DNA of 52,555 nucleotides from Chloroflexota bacterium (GTDB taxonomy: Bacteria; Chloroflexota; Anaerolineae; Anaerolineales; Villigracilaceae): positions 1 to 52,555 of the forward strand of contig JAJYOU010000016.1 of assembly GCA_021795965.1 (NCBI GenBank), read 5' to 3'. Position numbers and translations under genes: made by a program. The notes under the pieces are model-generated. The model had not been told where the DNA came from. It searched no databases and saw nothing but the letters and a program-made list of their open reading frames with translations. This document shows, piece after piece, positions 45,966-52,555 of the stretch (its first letter is position 1; every line of letters begins with the position of its first letter).

Positions 45966-46141
45966 TGGATTTTTAATAATATCAAGAATCTGTTTAAAGA
46001 TTCGCCATATTTTTAAAACAAGTTTTCGAATGGACTCTTTAAGCGCCAGTGAAAAACGGCAATATGATATGATTAATTTTATTTTCCCTCTCGAATTAGA
46101 GTGATTATTTCACCCATTTTTACCCTGACCTTATCATCGCC

Positions 46142-48517
46142 ATGACATCCCGCCAAAAATTATTTAGCCTGTGGTTTTTACAGGGTCTGGCTGCCACAGC
46201 CTGGCTGATCATGCTGCCAAAGTCCACCGTGGGTAATCTTTTTGGAGGTTATTCAGGTTCGCGATTGGCATTATACGGAGCATCCTTCTTCCTGGCAACG
46301 GGCTCAGCATTGTTGTTTGTTTTCCATAACAAACTGCCTCCTGTTTCCGGCAGGATGCACAGGATTATCTTTATTAATTCCATCCTGGTCGCAATCTCGA
46401 GTCCGTTAGTCCTGTTTGTTTTTAAATCCCTGGGGGAAAATTCCGAATACCTTTTCACGATCTACTACATTCGGCTAGCTCCGTTCTTTGTTTGGTTGAC
46501 CTTATCGGCTGCTGAGCTTGCTGTCTTTCAATTTTTCAATTACAGGGACAACAATCATGGCCTAACTTCTGCGCGAATTCATCCACGAATTCCCCTAGTT
46601 TTTATTGGAATCATCCTGATCATCGCCATCCTGATCGCAATCACAGGGGCAGGCATTACCCGGACCAACGATGGTTCCTGGGGCACTCCAACGACCCCTG
46701 TACTGGAGTGGCAAATTTTATCGGGGATCATTGCTGCCCTGGTATTTTTGTCGCTTGAAAAACATTTCGATTTTCTCCGAAAAGATTCCGTGACAGCTCT
46801 GATAGTCTACGGTTTTACCTGCGTAATTTGGCTAGCAACACCGATTCGGGCTGGATTTTTTGCCACTCCCCCGCGGGCTCCCAACTTTGAAATCTACCCT
46901 TTTTCTGATGCCCTGATTTATGCACAATATGCTCAATCTGCCCTGGTGGGAAACGGGTTCCTCTGGCCTGATGTGCCCACCAGACCGCTATACATCACTT
47001 TTCTGACATGGCTGCATTTCCTTGCAGGTCAAAATTACCTGCGGGTGATTTTCCTGCAGACCCTGGTTCTGGCAGCTTTCCCGGTAATACTTTATTTTTT
47101 AGGCAAAGAACTTGCTGGTCGACCAATCGGGCTGGGTTTGGCATGGATCACTATTTTCAGGGATTTGACCACCAATGCTGCGGCTCCTTTCGCCTTAAAT
47201 TATTCCTATTCCAAATTATATTTTTCTGAAATCCCAGCAGCTTTGTTATTAAGCCTTTTTACCCTGATTGTTTTGAAATGGTTAAAAAAATCTCAAGCGC
47301 CCTGGTTTCCACTTGCTGCCGGCGGCATCCTAGGTTTGAGCGCCCTGGTTCGGCTTCAGAGCCTGGTCTTCCTGGCAGCGGTGATTCCAATTGGTTTTTA
47401 TGCCATCAAAGAAAAGAAAAGATGGCTGACCGGTTCACTATTAATGGTCCTGGGAGTGATCCTGGCATTGACGCCCTGGGTGCTGCGGAATTATGTCGCA
47501 ACAGGGGGATTGGTGCTCGATAACCCTATTTCTCAGACCATGGTTCTTGCCCGGCGCTGGAGCGGCAACAACGGCAATGATTTAATCCCTCACCTGCCCG
47601 GAGAAAATGAAGCGCAATATTCCAGCAGGATGGCAGGGCTCGCTTGGAAGAGCCTGAGCGAAAACCCGGAAAAAATTCTTGGATCAGCCAATGACCATTT
47701 CTGGAATAACGAAATTGGGAATCTGCTCATCTTTCCGCTGCGCGATCAATTGAAAAGCCCTTCTGAATTAATCTGGCCAAAACATGCCTTCTGGCAAACT
47801 TGGAATGGTCAACCGGGACCAGGACAAGTATTTTTAATTCTCCTTTATATTATTTTTCTTGGGCTTGGTTTGGCATGGGTTTATCAGGGGCATCGATTAA
47901 TTGGTTTATTGCCCCTGATCCTGAGCCTGTTTTATAATGCCGGGACTGCCCTCTTCCTTAGTTCCGGCGATCGCTTCTTGCTGCCTGTAGATTGGGCAGT
48001 TTATATGTACAGTTTCGCGGGGATGTTCACCCTGGCGAATTTAATTTTTAACTTTAATACTTTACATGCCAGCGTAATAATCGAGAATAAAAATCCCAAA
48101 CAGGCATCCAAGCAATCGGGAAAAATTGCCTGGGTGGTTGGGCTGGTGATATTCCTGATTGGTTCGAGCCTGCCTCTGACAGAAATGGTTTTCCCGAGGC
48201 AATTCAACGAACCAATTCAGAGCTTATCACCCTCCAACCAAGGTGAAATCCTCGTTCGAGGTCGGGCAATTTACCCGCGCTGGTACGATGCCGGAGAAGG
48301 CGAACCGGGAACCGCGAAGCTTGGGTATGGAAAAATGGATCAAGCCAGGCTGGTGTTCTTTCTCGTGGGAAATGAAAACACCCTCGTGATTTATCCGGTT
48401 TCACGATCCCCCAGCTTTTTCCCGAACGCATCTGATGTAACTGTTACCGGGGTCCTGGAAGATGGTTATCTGCTGGCAAAAAAAGTATCGCTGCAAGCAG
48501 AAAAACAGGGAAAATAA
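46142..48517 (+). CDS. GT-C (PMT/ArnT-like) membrane glycosyltransferase
   Basis: A 791-residue protein with about 14 or more hydrophobic helices. The N-terminal ~240 residues hold six helices not typical of PMT. The core starts with an acidic loop, IYPFSDALIYAQYAQ, then RPLYITFLTWLHFLAG and SGLSALVRLQSLV-like segments resembling ArnT/PMT family enzymes. The last ~90 residues, after a final helix, form a small soluble domain (EILVRGRAIYPRWYDAGEGEPG). It probably moves a sugar from a polyprenyl-phosphate donor to an extracytoplasmic acceptor; acceptor and sugar are unknown. It has no clear ribosome-binding site. It stands alone, convergent with the Nramp gene. Confidence 0.8.
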   Translation: MTSRQKLFSLWFLQGLAATAWLIMLPKSTVGNLFGGYSGSRLALYGASFFLATGSALLFVFHNKLPPVSGRMHRIIFINSILVAISSPLVLFVFKSLGENSEYLFTIYYIRLAPFFVWLTLSAAELAVFQFFNYRDNNHGLTSARIHPRIPLVFIGIILIIAILIAITGAGITRTNDGSWGTPTTPVLEWQILSGIIAALVFLSLEKHFDFLRKDSVTALIVYGFTCVIWLATPIRAGFFATPPRAPNFEIYPFSDALIYAQYAQSALVGNGFLWPDVPTRPLYITFLTWLHFLAGQNYLRVIFLQTLVLAAFPVILYFLGKELAGRPIGLGLAWITIFRDLTTNAAAPFALNYSYSKLYFSEIPAALLLSLFTLIVLKWLKKSQAPWFPLAAGGILGLSALVRLQSLVFLAAVIPIGFYAIKEKKRWLTGSLLMVLGVILALTPWVLRNYVATGGLVLDNPISQTMVLARRWSGNNGNDLIPHLPGENEAQYSSRMAGLAWKSLSENPEKILGSANDHFWNNEIGNLLIFPLRDQLKSPSELIWPKHAFWQTWNGQPGPGQVFLILLYIIFLGLGLAWVYQGHRLIGLLPLILSLFYNAGTALFLSSGDRFLLPVDWAVYMYSFAGMFTLANLIFNFNTLHASVIIENKNPKQASKQSGKIAWVVGLVIFLIGSSLPLTEMVFPRQFNEPIQSLSPSNQGEILVRGRAIYPRWYDAGEGEPGTAKLGYGKMDQARLVFFLVGNENTLVIYPVSRSPSFFPNASDVTVTGVLEDGYLLAKKVSLQAEKQGK

Positions 48518-48601
48518 TTTTTCCCTGAAGAAAATTCAATTAATTGATAAGTTTGAAACCTGATGATATTTTGGAATCAGCCCTCCAATTTTGGTTAGTT
48601 A

Positions 48602-49882
48602 TTAGAAGAAAATCGAAATCACTGTGAAGATGGATGCAATGACGATGACCCCTGAGGATATAATTGAAAACCATTTCTGGAAATTATTATTTACATAGTC
48701 TCCCATTAATTCGCTGTCATTCGTCAATTTAATCAGGAAGAAAAATACGAGCGGCAAAGCTATGGCGTTAATAATCTGAGTAATAACTGCAATCTGGAAT
48801 AGTGAGACGTTGGTAAAAATTGACACCAACACAGCGATGACAAGTTGAAGGGTGTAAAGAACATAAAAAGTCTTGCTTTTTTTAAAGGAATCATCCAGAC
48901 TGCCAGAAACGCCAAAAAATTCTGCGTATGCATAGGCGGTTGAAAGCGAGACAACCACCAAACCCATGAAACCCGCATTAAGAATGCCAACAGCGAAGAG
49001 CACACCTGCAAGTTGACCAGCGAATGGCTGGATTGCCATCGCAGCCTGGTCTCCGGATTGAAGATTAATGTGGTTGACGTAGAGGGTGGCGGCGGTTGCG
49101 ACAATCATGAAAAATGAGAAAAAATCAGTCAGGAAAGCGCCCAGGTAAGTTTCAACCTGAGAGAGACCAACCTTACCTTTTTCAATCTTCTTATCGGATG
49201 CGAAACTGCTGATAAAAAATTGTCCCCAAGGGGTAATTGTGGTCCCCAGCACACCCATACCAATGATGAGAAAATCACGCATATAAACATTCGAAAATTC
49301 GACTCCGTGTGGATAAACCAAATTGGACAAGGCGAGTCCCCAATCTGGTCGGGCTTTGAAAGCAGAAAAGATATAAGCCAAAAAAAACACGGTGGCAAGC
49401 AGCATGATATTTTGCGTAAATTTATAATTTCCGCGAATAATGACTAAAAATGACAGCAGAACAATGGCGATGATTGCAGGCACCTGGGGAACATTAAACA
49501 TGGCGCTGGTGGTTTTAACCGCCGATATTTCAGTCACCAAGGTGCCAATGTTGGCAATCAATAAAGCGATGAACATGAAAATTGCAGCCCGAACCCCATA
49601 TTTTTCCCGGATCAGATCTGCCAGACCCCTGCGAGAAATAACGGTTAGCCTCATCCCCATTTCCTGGGTAACTGCCAAAAGCAGGGTAATGATTGGCAGC
49701 AGGAAAAGAATCGGGTAACCAAGCTTCGCTCCTGCAATCGAGTAGGTTGCCACTCCACCGGCATCATTATCCGCCATGGCTGTAATCGTTGCAGGTCCAA
49801 AAACAGTCAAGAAAAGGAGGACCTTTCTCCATAAAATATTATAAAAATGCCGGTTGTTTTTTGTATTGAAATCGAGGCTCAT
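48602..49882 (-). CDS. Atypical Nramp-family metal transporter, probably Mg2+
   Basis: A 426-residue, 11-helix membrane transporter of the Nramp/SLC11 fold. The first helix reads FGPATITAMADNDAGGVATYS, where canonical members have the DPGN metal-binding motif. Helix 6 has TTITPWGQFFISS where the canonical MPH motif is expected. The metal site is thus not that of Mn2+/Fe2+ transporters, and resembles the Nramp-related Mg2+ branch. It follows the PRC/MgtE_N/CBS gene by 20 bases in one operon behind an M-box riboswitch, which strongly supports Mg2+ transport. The substrate remains an inference. Confidence 0.88.
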   Translation of the reverse strand: MSLDFNTKNNRHFYNILWRKVLLFLTVFGPATITAMADNDAGGVATYSIAGAKLGYPILFLLPIITLLLAVTQEMGMRLTVISRRGLADLIREKYGVRAAIFMFIALLIANIGTLVTEISAVKTTSAMFNVPQVPAIIAIVLLSFLVIIRGNYKFTQNIMLLATVFFLAYIFSAFKARPDWGLALSNLVYPHGVEFSNVYMRDFLIIGMGVLGTTITPWGQFFISSFASDKKIEKGKVGLSQVETYLGAFLTDFFSFFMIVATAATLYVNHINLQSGDQAAMAIQPFAGQLAGVLFAVGILNAGFMGLVVVSLSTAYAYAEFFGVSGSLDDSFKKSKTFYVLYTLQLVIAVLVSIFTNVSLFQIAVITQIINAIALPLVFFFLIKLTNDSELMGDYVNNNFQKWFSIISSGVIVIASIFTVISIFF

Positions 49883-49902
49883 GACAATATTTCCCGATGG
49901 AA

Positions 49903-51159
49903 TTAGCGATAAAATCTTGGAAGTCTTTTCTTCCAGGCAGTGGGGATGATTTTGTCAAGGGCATCATCGGCAGTGACAATTCCCTGAATAACGTTTTCTT
50001 CATTCACAACTGGCACAGCCAGCAAATCATACTTGGTGATAATCTGGGCAACTTCATCCTGATCATCCAATGTGTGAACCGACTTGATCCGGTCTTCCAT
50101 GAAATCGCTTACCAACGCATTTGGATCTGCAAATATCAGCTCGGTCAATGAAAAAACTCCGATCAAGTGTTTTTCAACATCTGTTACATAGACATTGATT
50201 AATGTATCGATATCCGACGCTGTTTCGCGCAGGAGTTTGATGGCTTGTTCTGCCGTGATATTTGGTGGCACGGTGGCGTAATCGGTGGTCATGATTCCGC
50301 CTGCAGAGTCTTCCGGAAATGTCAACAAATGTTTGACATCTTCCGCTTCTTCCTTTTCCATTAACGATACCAGGCGCTGGCTGCGCTCAACGGGCAGCTC
50401 TGCCAGCAGGTCTGCCGCTTCGTCCGGGTCCATTTCCTCCAGGACATCAGCGACTCTCTCATCATCCATGTCTTCCACCAGGCTCGCCTGAAAATCAGTT
50501 TCCACCTGTTCCAGCGCATCTGCCACTTGTTCAACGTTCATGGAATCGAGAAACTGACCTGACTCAAGTTTATTTAAATCACTCAGAATTTCAGCCAGGT
50601 CCGCCGGGTGAAGATCTGCCAGGCTTTCAACTGGCACCCTCAGCCGCATGAATTGATCATGGCGTAAAAGTTCGACGTTATCCCAGGAAATAAAATTTGC
50701 GTTTAATGGGATATGGAGGCCAGATTTAATTTTATTGGCTGCGCGTTCAAGTCCAATCCGGCGCAAAATTCCCATGATTCCCACGTCGACGTTGCTGACA
50801 TACAAAGTTCCATTCACCCTGACCAACTCAAGATCATTCACCCTGATGACTCTTGCTCCATCAGTATCAATAATTTGTTTATCGAGAACGTCGCGAGAAA
50901 GATAAATATCACTTTCGCGTATGGAATATGGCGGGATGTCTTCGACGTGACATTTAAGCGGAATTGCAGGAGCAAAAAGCGACATCACAATTGAATAAGG
51001 AGCTGTCAATTTTCCTTCTTTGCGTTCGATCACGATGGCTTCCACGACCGGATGAGTAAATTCAAGCTTTTCAGCTGCTATTAAATCATCGATTTTCCCG
51101 ACAAAATTTCCATCCAAATCTGTTACTGTACGACCTAAAATTTCGCTTAAGAATGCCAT
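49903..51159 (-). CDS. PRC-barrel, MgtE_N and CBS-pair protein (soluble Mg2+ sensor-like)
   Basis: A 418-residue soluble protein. Two PRC-barrel-like units (about 1-75 and 85-140, each with xxGxxVGxxxDL-type cores) are followed by an MgtE N-terminal helical domain (about 180-283, LHPADLAEILSDL, DMDDERVADVLEEMDPDEAADLLAEL). A CBS pair follows (287-345 and 351-410). The channel domain of MgtE is absent. In MgtE these domains sense cytoplasmic Mg2+ and gate the channel; here they would control the co-encoded Nramp protein. The start at 51159 is fixed by GGAGG five bases before the ATG; the frame to 51249 runs into leader sequence. The operon is controlled by the M-box upstream. Confidence 0.92.
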   Translation of the reverse strand: MAFLSEILGRTVTDLDGNFVGKIDDLIAAEKLEFTHPVVEAIVIERKEGKLTAPYSIVMSLFAPAIPLKCHVEDIPPYSIRESDIYLSRDVLDKQIIDTDGARVIRVNDLELVRVNGTLYVSNVDVGIMGILRRIGLERAANKIKSGLHIPLNANFISWDNVELLRHDQFMRLRVPVESLADLHPADLAEILSDLNKLESGQFLDSMNVEQVADALEQVETDFQASLVEDMDDERVADVLEEMDPDEAADLLAELPVERSQRLVSLMEKEEAEDVKHLLTFPEDSAGGIMTTDYATVPPNITAEQAIKLLRETASDIDTLINVYVTDVEKHLIGVFSLTELIFADPNALVSDFMEDRIKSVHTLDDQDEVAQIITKYDLLAVPVVNEENVIQGIVTADDALDKIIPTAWKKRLPRFYR

Positions 51160-51245
51160 AAGTACCTCCATCCTCTGATTGTCTACTTTACATTTAAAAT
51201 TCCGTCTTGCCACGGAAGATCGACATTCAAACGACAACCAAAAAA

Positions 51246-51302
51246 TCAAATAAAAAACACCACCTTCGCTCTGGCAGCTAGGCGGTGTTTCAACTCAGTC
51301 AT
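51246..51302 (-). CDS. Leader ORF 3 (18 codons) overlapping the second terminator
   Basis: ATG at 51302 to TGA at 51246, peptide MTELKHRLAARAKVVFFI. A GGGAAG sequence lies six bases upstream of the ATG. The second terminator hairpin occupies codons 5 to 17, so translation through it would disturb the hairpin. The amino-acid sequence has no homologue I recognise. It may be a leader peptide or a chance frame. Confidence 0.35.
   Translation of the reverse strand: MTELKHRLAARAKVVFFI
51250..51288 (-). terminator. Second intrinsic terminator in the Mg2+ leader
   Basis: Reverse strand: ACACCGCC (51288..51281) pairs with GGTGGTGT (51264..51257), eight pairs with one G-U wobble and a 16-base loop, followed by TTTTTTATTTG. 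It lies about 90 bases before the MgtE_N gene start. Confidence 0.85.
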
Positions 51303-51326
51303 AAAATTCTTCCCTATTGGATCAAA

Positions 51327-51440
51327 TCAGCACAAAATAACCATGCTATTTGAGAAGAAAGTGCACATTTTCAACTGATGAGACAGATCGCAACTAGGCC
51401 AGCAATAAATTCGACTGGTTCTAAGACTATCAGCGTCCAC
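51327..51440 (-). CDS. Leader ORF 2 (37 codons)
   Basis: GTG at 51440 to TGA at 51327. A strong GGGAAGGAGG ribosome-binding site lies seven bases before the start. The peptide begins MDADSLRTSRIYCW and is rich in Cys and Ser. It lies between the two terminators. The strong ribosome-binding site is better evidence than the sequence, which resembles nothing I know. Confidence 0.45.
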   Translation of the reverse strand: MDADSLRTSRIYCWPSCDLSHQLKMCTFFSNSMVILC

Positions 51441-51466
51441 GCGCAAACCTCCTTCCCAACCGTGCT

Positions 51467-51556
51467 TTAATTTTGGTTGAACCAGGCACGGCGGCAAAAA
51501 TAAACCTCCCGTTTAACAAACAGGAGGCAAGAAAATGGCGAACAAAAATATGCCAT
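51467..51556 (-). CDS. Leader ORF 1 (29 codons) containing the riboswitch terminator
   Basis: ATG at 51556 to TAA at 51467. AAGGAGGTG, close to the ideal Shine-Dalgarno, lies six bases upstream. The peptide begins MAYFCSPFSCLLFVKREVYF. The first terminator hairpin is inside this frame (codons 10 to 18), and its ribosome-binding site is part of the proposed antiterminator. Translation of this ORF should therefore depend on the riboswitch and feed back on termination. Confidence 0.55.
   Translation of the reverse strand: MAYFCSPFSCLLFVKREVYFCRRAWFNQN
51496..51527 (-). terminator. M-box expression-platform terminator
   Basis: Reverse strand: CCTCCTGTTT (51527..51518) pairs with AAACGGGAGG (51514..51505), ten pairs with one G-U wobble and a three-base loop, followed by TTTATTTTT. 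The competing antiterminator is AAACAAGGAGG (51572..51562), which can pair with the same CCTCCTGTTT with one bulged A. Confidence 0.85.
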
Positions 51557-51564
51557 CAACACCT

Positions 51565-51720
51565 CCTTGTTTAGCTTTGACACTGCGCGTCGTAAGGAAT
51601 TAATCCCAGCCACTTTGAATGAAGCCTTAATCCGACTTCACCTGGTCTACCCTTGAGTGTCTCTCGACATTTCAGGGCAATGGCCTGTGTACCTTGCAGC
51701 CGCCTGGCCTAACGAGGGTT
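51565..51720 (-). promoter_or_regulatory. M-box (ykoK) magnesium riboswitch
   Basis: The reverse strand matches M-box landmarks in order: CTCGTTAGG at the 5' side, GCTGCAAGGTAC and GGCCATTGCCC, GAAATGTCGAGAGAC, AAGGGTAGACCAGGTG, GGATTAAGG, and the 3' element GCAGTGTCAAAGCT before AACAAGG. This is the class that folds around several Mg2+ ions and ends transcription when Mg2+ is high. It starts just after the predicted transcript start and precedes the terminator and the Mg2+ transport genes. The alignment is by eye; a covariance-model search would settle the boundaries. Confidence 0.9.
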
Positions 51721-51734
51721 AAATTTGCATTTGC

Positions 51735-51763
51735 AATATACTCCCTTGTGTAAAAATCGTCAA
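51735..51763 (-). promoter_or_regulatory. Predicted promoter of the Mg2+ operon
   Basis: Reverse strand: TTGACG (51763..51758), 17-base spacer, TATATT (51740..51735), one mismatch per box. The start would be near 51728, immediately before the M-box. Confidence 0.8.
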
Positions 51764-52040
51764 GGACGGTTTTTTTGTACTTTTTATATGGATTTTGACC
51801 CAGAAATCAAGCAAAAACCAACCCTATTTAAGAATTATTTTAGCGAAAAGAAGTTAATCTACCGCAATTTTTTTCAACATCCATAACCTACAGCACGACC
51901 AAAATGAAATAATTAGTAAAATAGTTTAAACTTTTCTTCCAATTTACCTTACCAACAGAAAATGAATTAAGCTTTCAGATCCCACAATCCTTTTTCAAAA
52001 ATCATTTTTCCAAAAGCTCGCCAAGTTAAGATTGAATTTT
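51764..52040. other. AT-rich interval without recognised genes
   Basis: Between the Mg2+ operon promoter and the nitroreductase stop no ORF, RNA or convincing hairpin was found. Part of it is the 3' untranslated region of the nitroreductase gene. Confidence 0.5.
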
Positions 52041-52555
52041 TTATCCCATCCAGGTGGTGCGATCTTCAAACGAGGGTCTTTCAGGATAATGGAACTCGGT
52101 CATCTCGGGATATCCAATGTATAAAAATCCGAGCAAATGCTGATCTGGATGGAATCCAAAAAAATTTTTGACTTCCGGGTCGCGGGCGTCATTTCCCGTG
52201 CGCCAGATGGCTCCCAGCCCAAGAGAATGAGCTGCCAGCAATATGTTTTGACCGGCAGCAGCGGTGGCACAAACATTCTCGATATCATCCACTCGAGGAT
52301 CTTCTGGCCTGGCAGTAGCCAGGACAATCACCAACGGGGCACGCAAAGGTTTCAGGCGGGCTTTTTCCAAAAGTTCCTGGGTGGAGTCAGAATAATTTCT
52401 CGCTAGATTTTTTGCCAGGAACTCACCAAATTTTTCCCGGCTTCCCCCGGTGAGAACCACAAATTGCCAGGGTCGAACTTTAAAATGATTAGGCGCCTGC
52501 ACAGCAGCTGATAAAAGTGTATTAATAATTGCTTCCGGGATGGGATCTGGTTTGA
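52041..52555 (-). CDS. Nitroreductase family protein (5' end beyond the window)
   Basis: The reading frame is open to the right edge, and the first visible residues KPDPIPEAIINTLLSAAVQAP match the family's KPDPIPxExxxxLLxAAxxAPS start, so only the N terminus is missing; the GTG at 52502 is internal. PWQFVVLTG, the AAAGQNILLAAHSLGLGAIWRTG segment and the GFLYIGYP ending are typical of the NfnB/NfsA-like FMN enzymes. These reduce nitro compounds or quinones with NAD(P)H. The end at 52041 is the natural stop. Confidence 0.9.
   Translation of the reverse strand, partial: KPDPIPEAIINTLLSAAVQAPNHFKVRPWQFVVLTGGSREKFGEFLAKNLARNYSDSTQELLEKARLKPLRAPLVIVLATARPEDPRVDDIENVCATAAAGQNILLAAHSLGLGAIWRTGNDARDPEVKNFFGFHPDQHLLGFLYIGYPEMTEFHYPERPSFEDRTTWMG

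Overview
The window looks like a bacterial chromosome segment from the Chloroflexota, most likely an Anaerolineae relative. The reasons are the gene families present (tandem Flp pilins, an Agl23-type glycosyltransferase fused to an NHL propeller, type 2 IPP isomerase beside a polyprenyl synthase, a Dms-type molybdoenzyme with fused B and C subunits), a moderate G+C content and ordinary sigma70-type promoters. This placement is inference from family content, not from a marker phylogeny. No tRNA, rRNA, CRISPR array, IS element or prophage was seen. The first bases duplicate part of a pilin gene in inverted orientation, so the left edge may be a contig end.

Layout, left to right. 1-1.7 kb: 3' part of a helicase-like gene facing two 48-residue Flp pilins. 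1.8-8.9 kb: clpP; DUF1028 protein, HAD phosphatase and rlmN in tight succession; then a large GT-C glycosyltransferase with an NHL propeller. 9-13.4 kb: sucCD, acpP (reverse), and an isoprenoid pair (fni and a polyprenyl diphosphate synthase). 13.5-18 kb: carAB on the reverse strand behind a promoter and a possible attenuator. 18.2-28.7 kb, forward: PIG-L deacetylase, a pyrroline-5-carboxylate dehydrogenase-like ALDH, a methyltransferase, a split CoA-transferase with an alpha/beta hydrolase between its subunits, a degenerate CPBP protease, a 2-hydroxyacid dehydrogenase, a HAD hydrolase and an unknown membrane protein. 28.8-32.5 kb, reverse: DmsA and a fused DmsB-DmsC. 32.7-36.8 kb, forward: a truncated PEP synthase remnant, a Fe-S PD-(D/E)XK nuclease, recJ and a thioesterase. 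36.8-45.9 kb, reverse: the translation/SRP cluster ffh-rpsP-khpA-rimM-dprA, then manC, topA, an unknown membrane protein and a YbaK deacylase. 46-48.5 kb: a second GT-C membrane protein. 48.6-51.8 kb, reverse: a magnesium-responsive operon. 52-52.5 kb: a nitroreductase running off the right edge.

The most interesting region is 51.2-51.8 kb. A clear promoter is followed by an M-box (ykoK) Mg2+ riboswitch, a terminator lying inside a 29-codon leader ORF with a strong Shine-Dalgarno, two further small ORFs with recognisable ribosome-binding sites, and a second terminator, all ahead of a PRC/MgtE_N/CBS protein and an atypical Nramp transporter. The regulator protein resembles the soluble part of MgtE without its channel, so the pair probably makes a Mg2+ uptake system controlled by the riboswitch and sensed by the CBS/MgtE_N protein. 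Secondary points of interest are the carAB leader, a probably leaderless ffh transcript, a DmsA without a Tat signal, the GT-NHL fusion, and a TopA with an extra N-terminal zinc ribbon.
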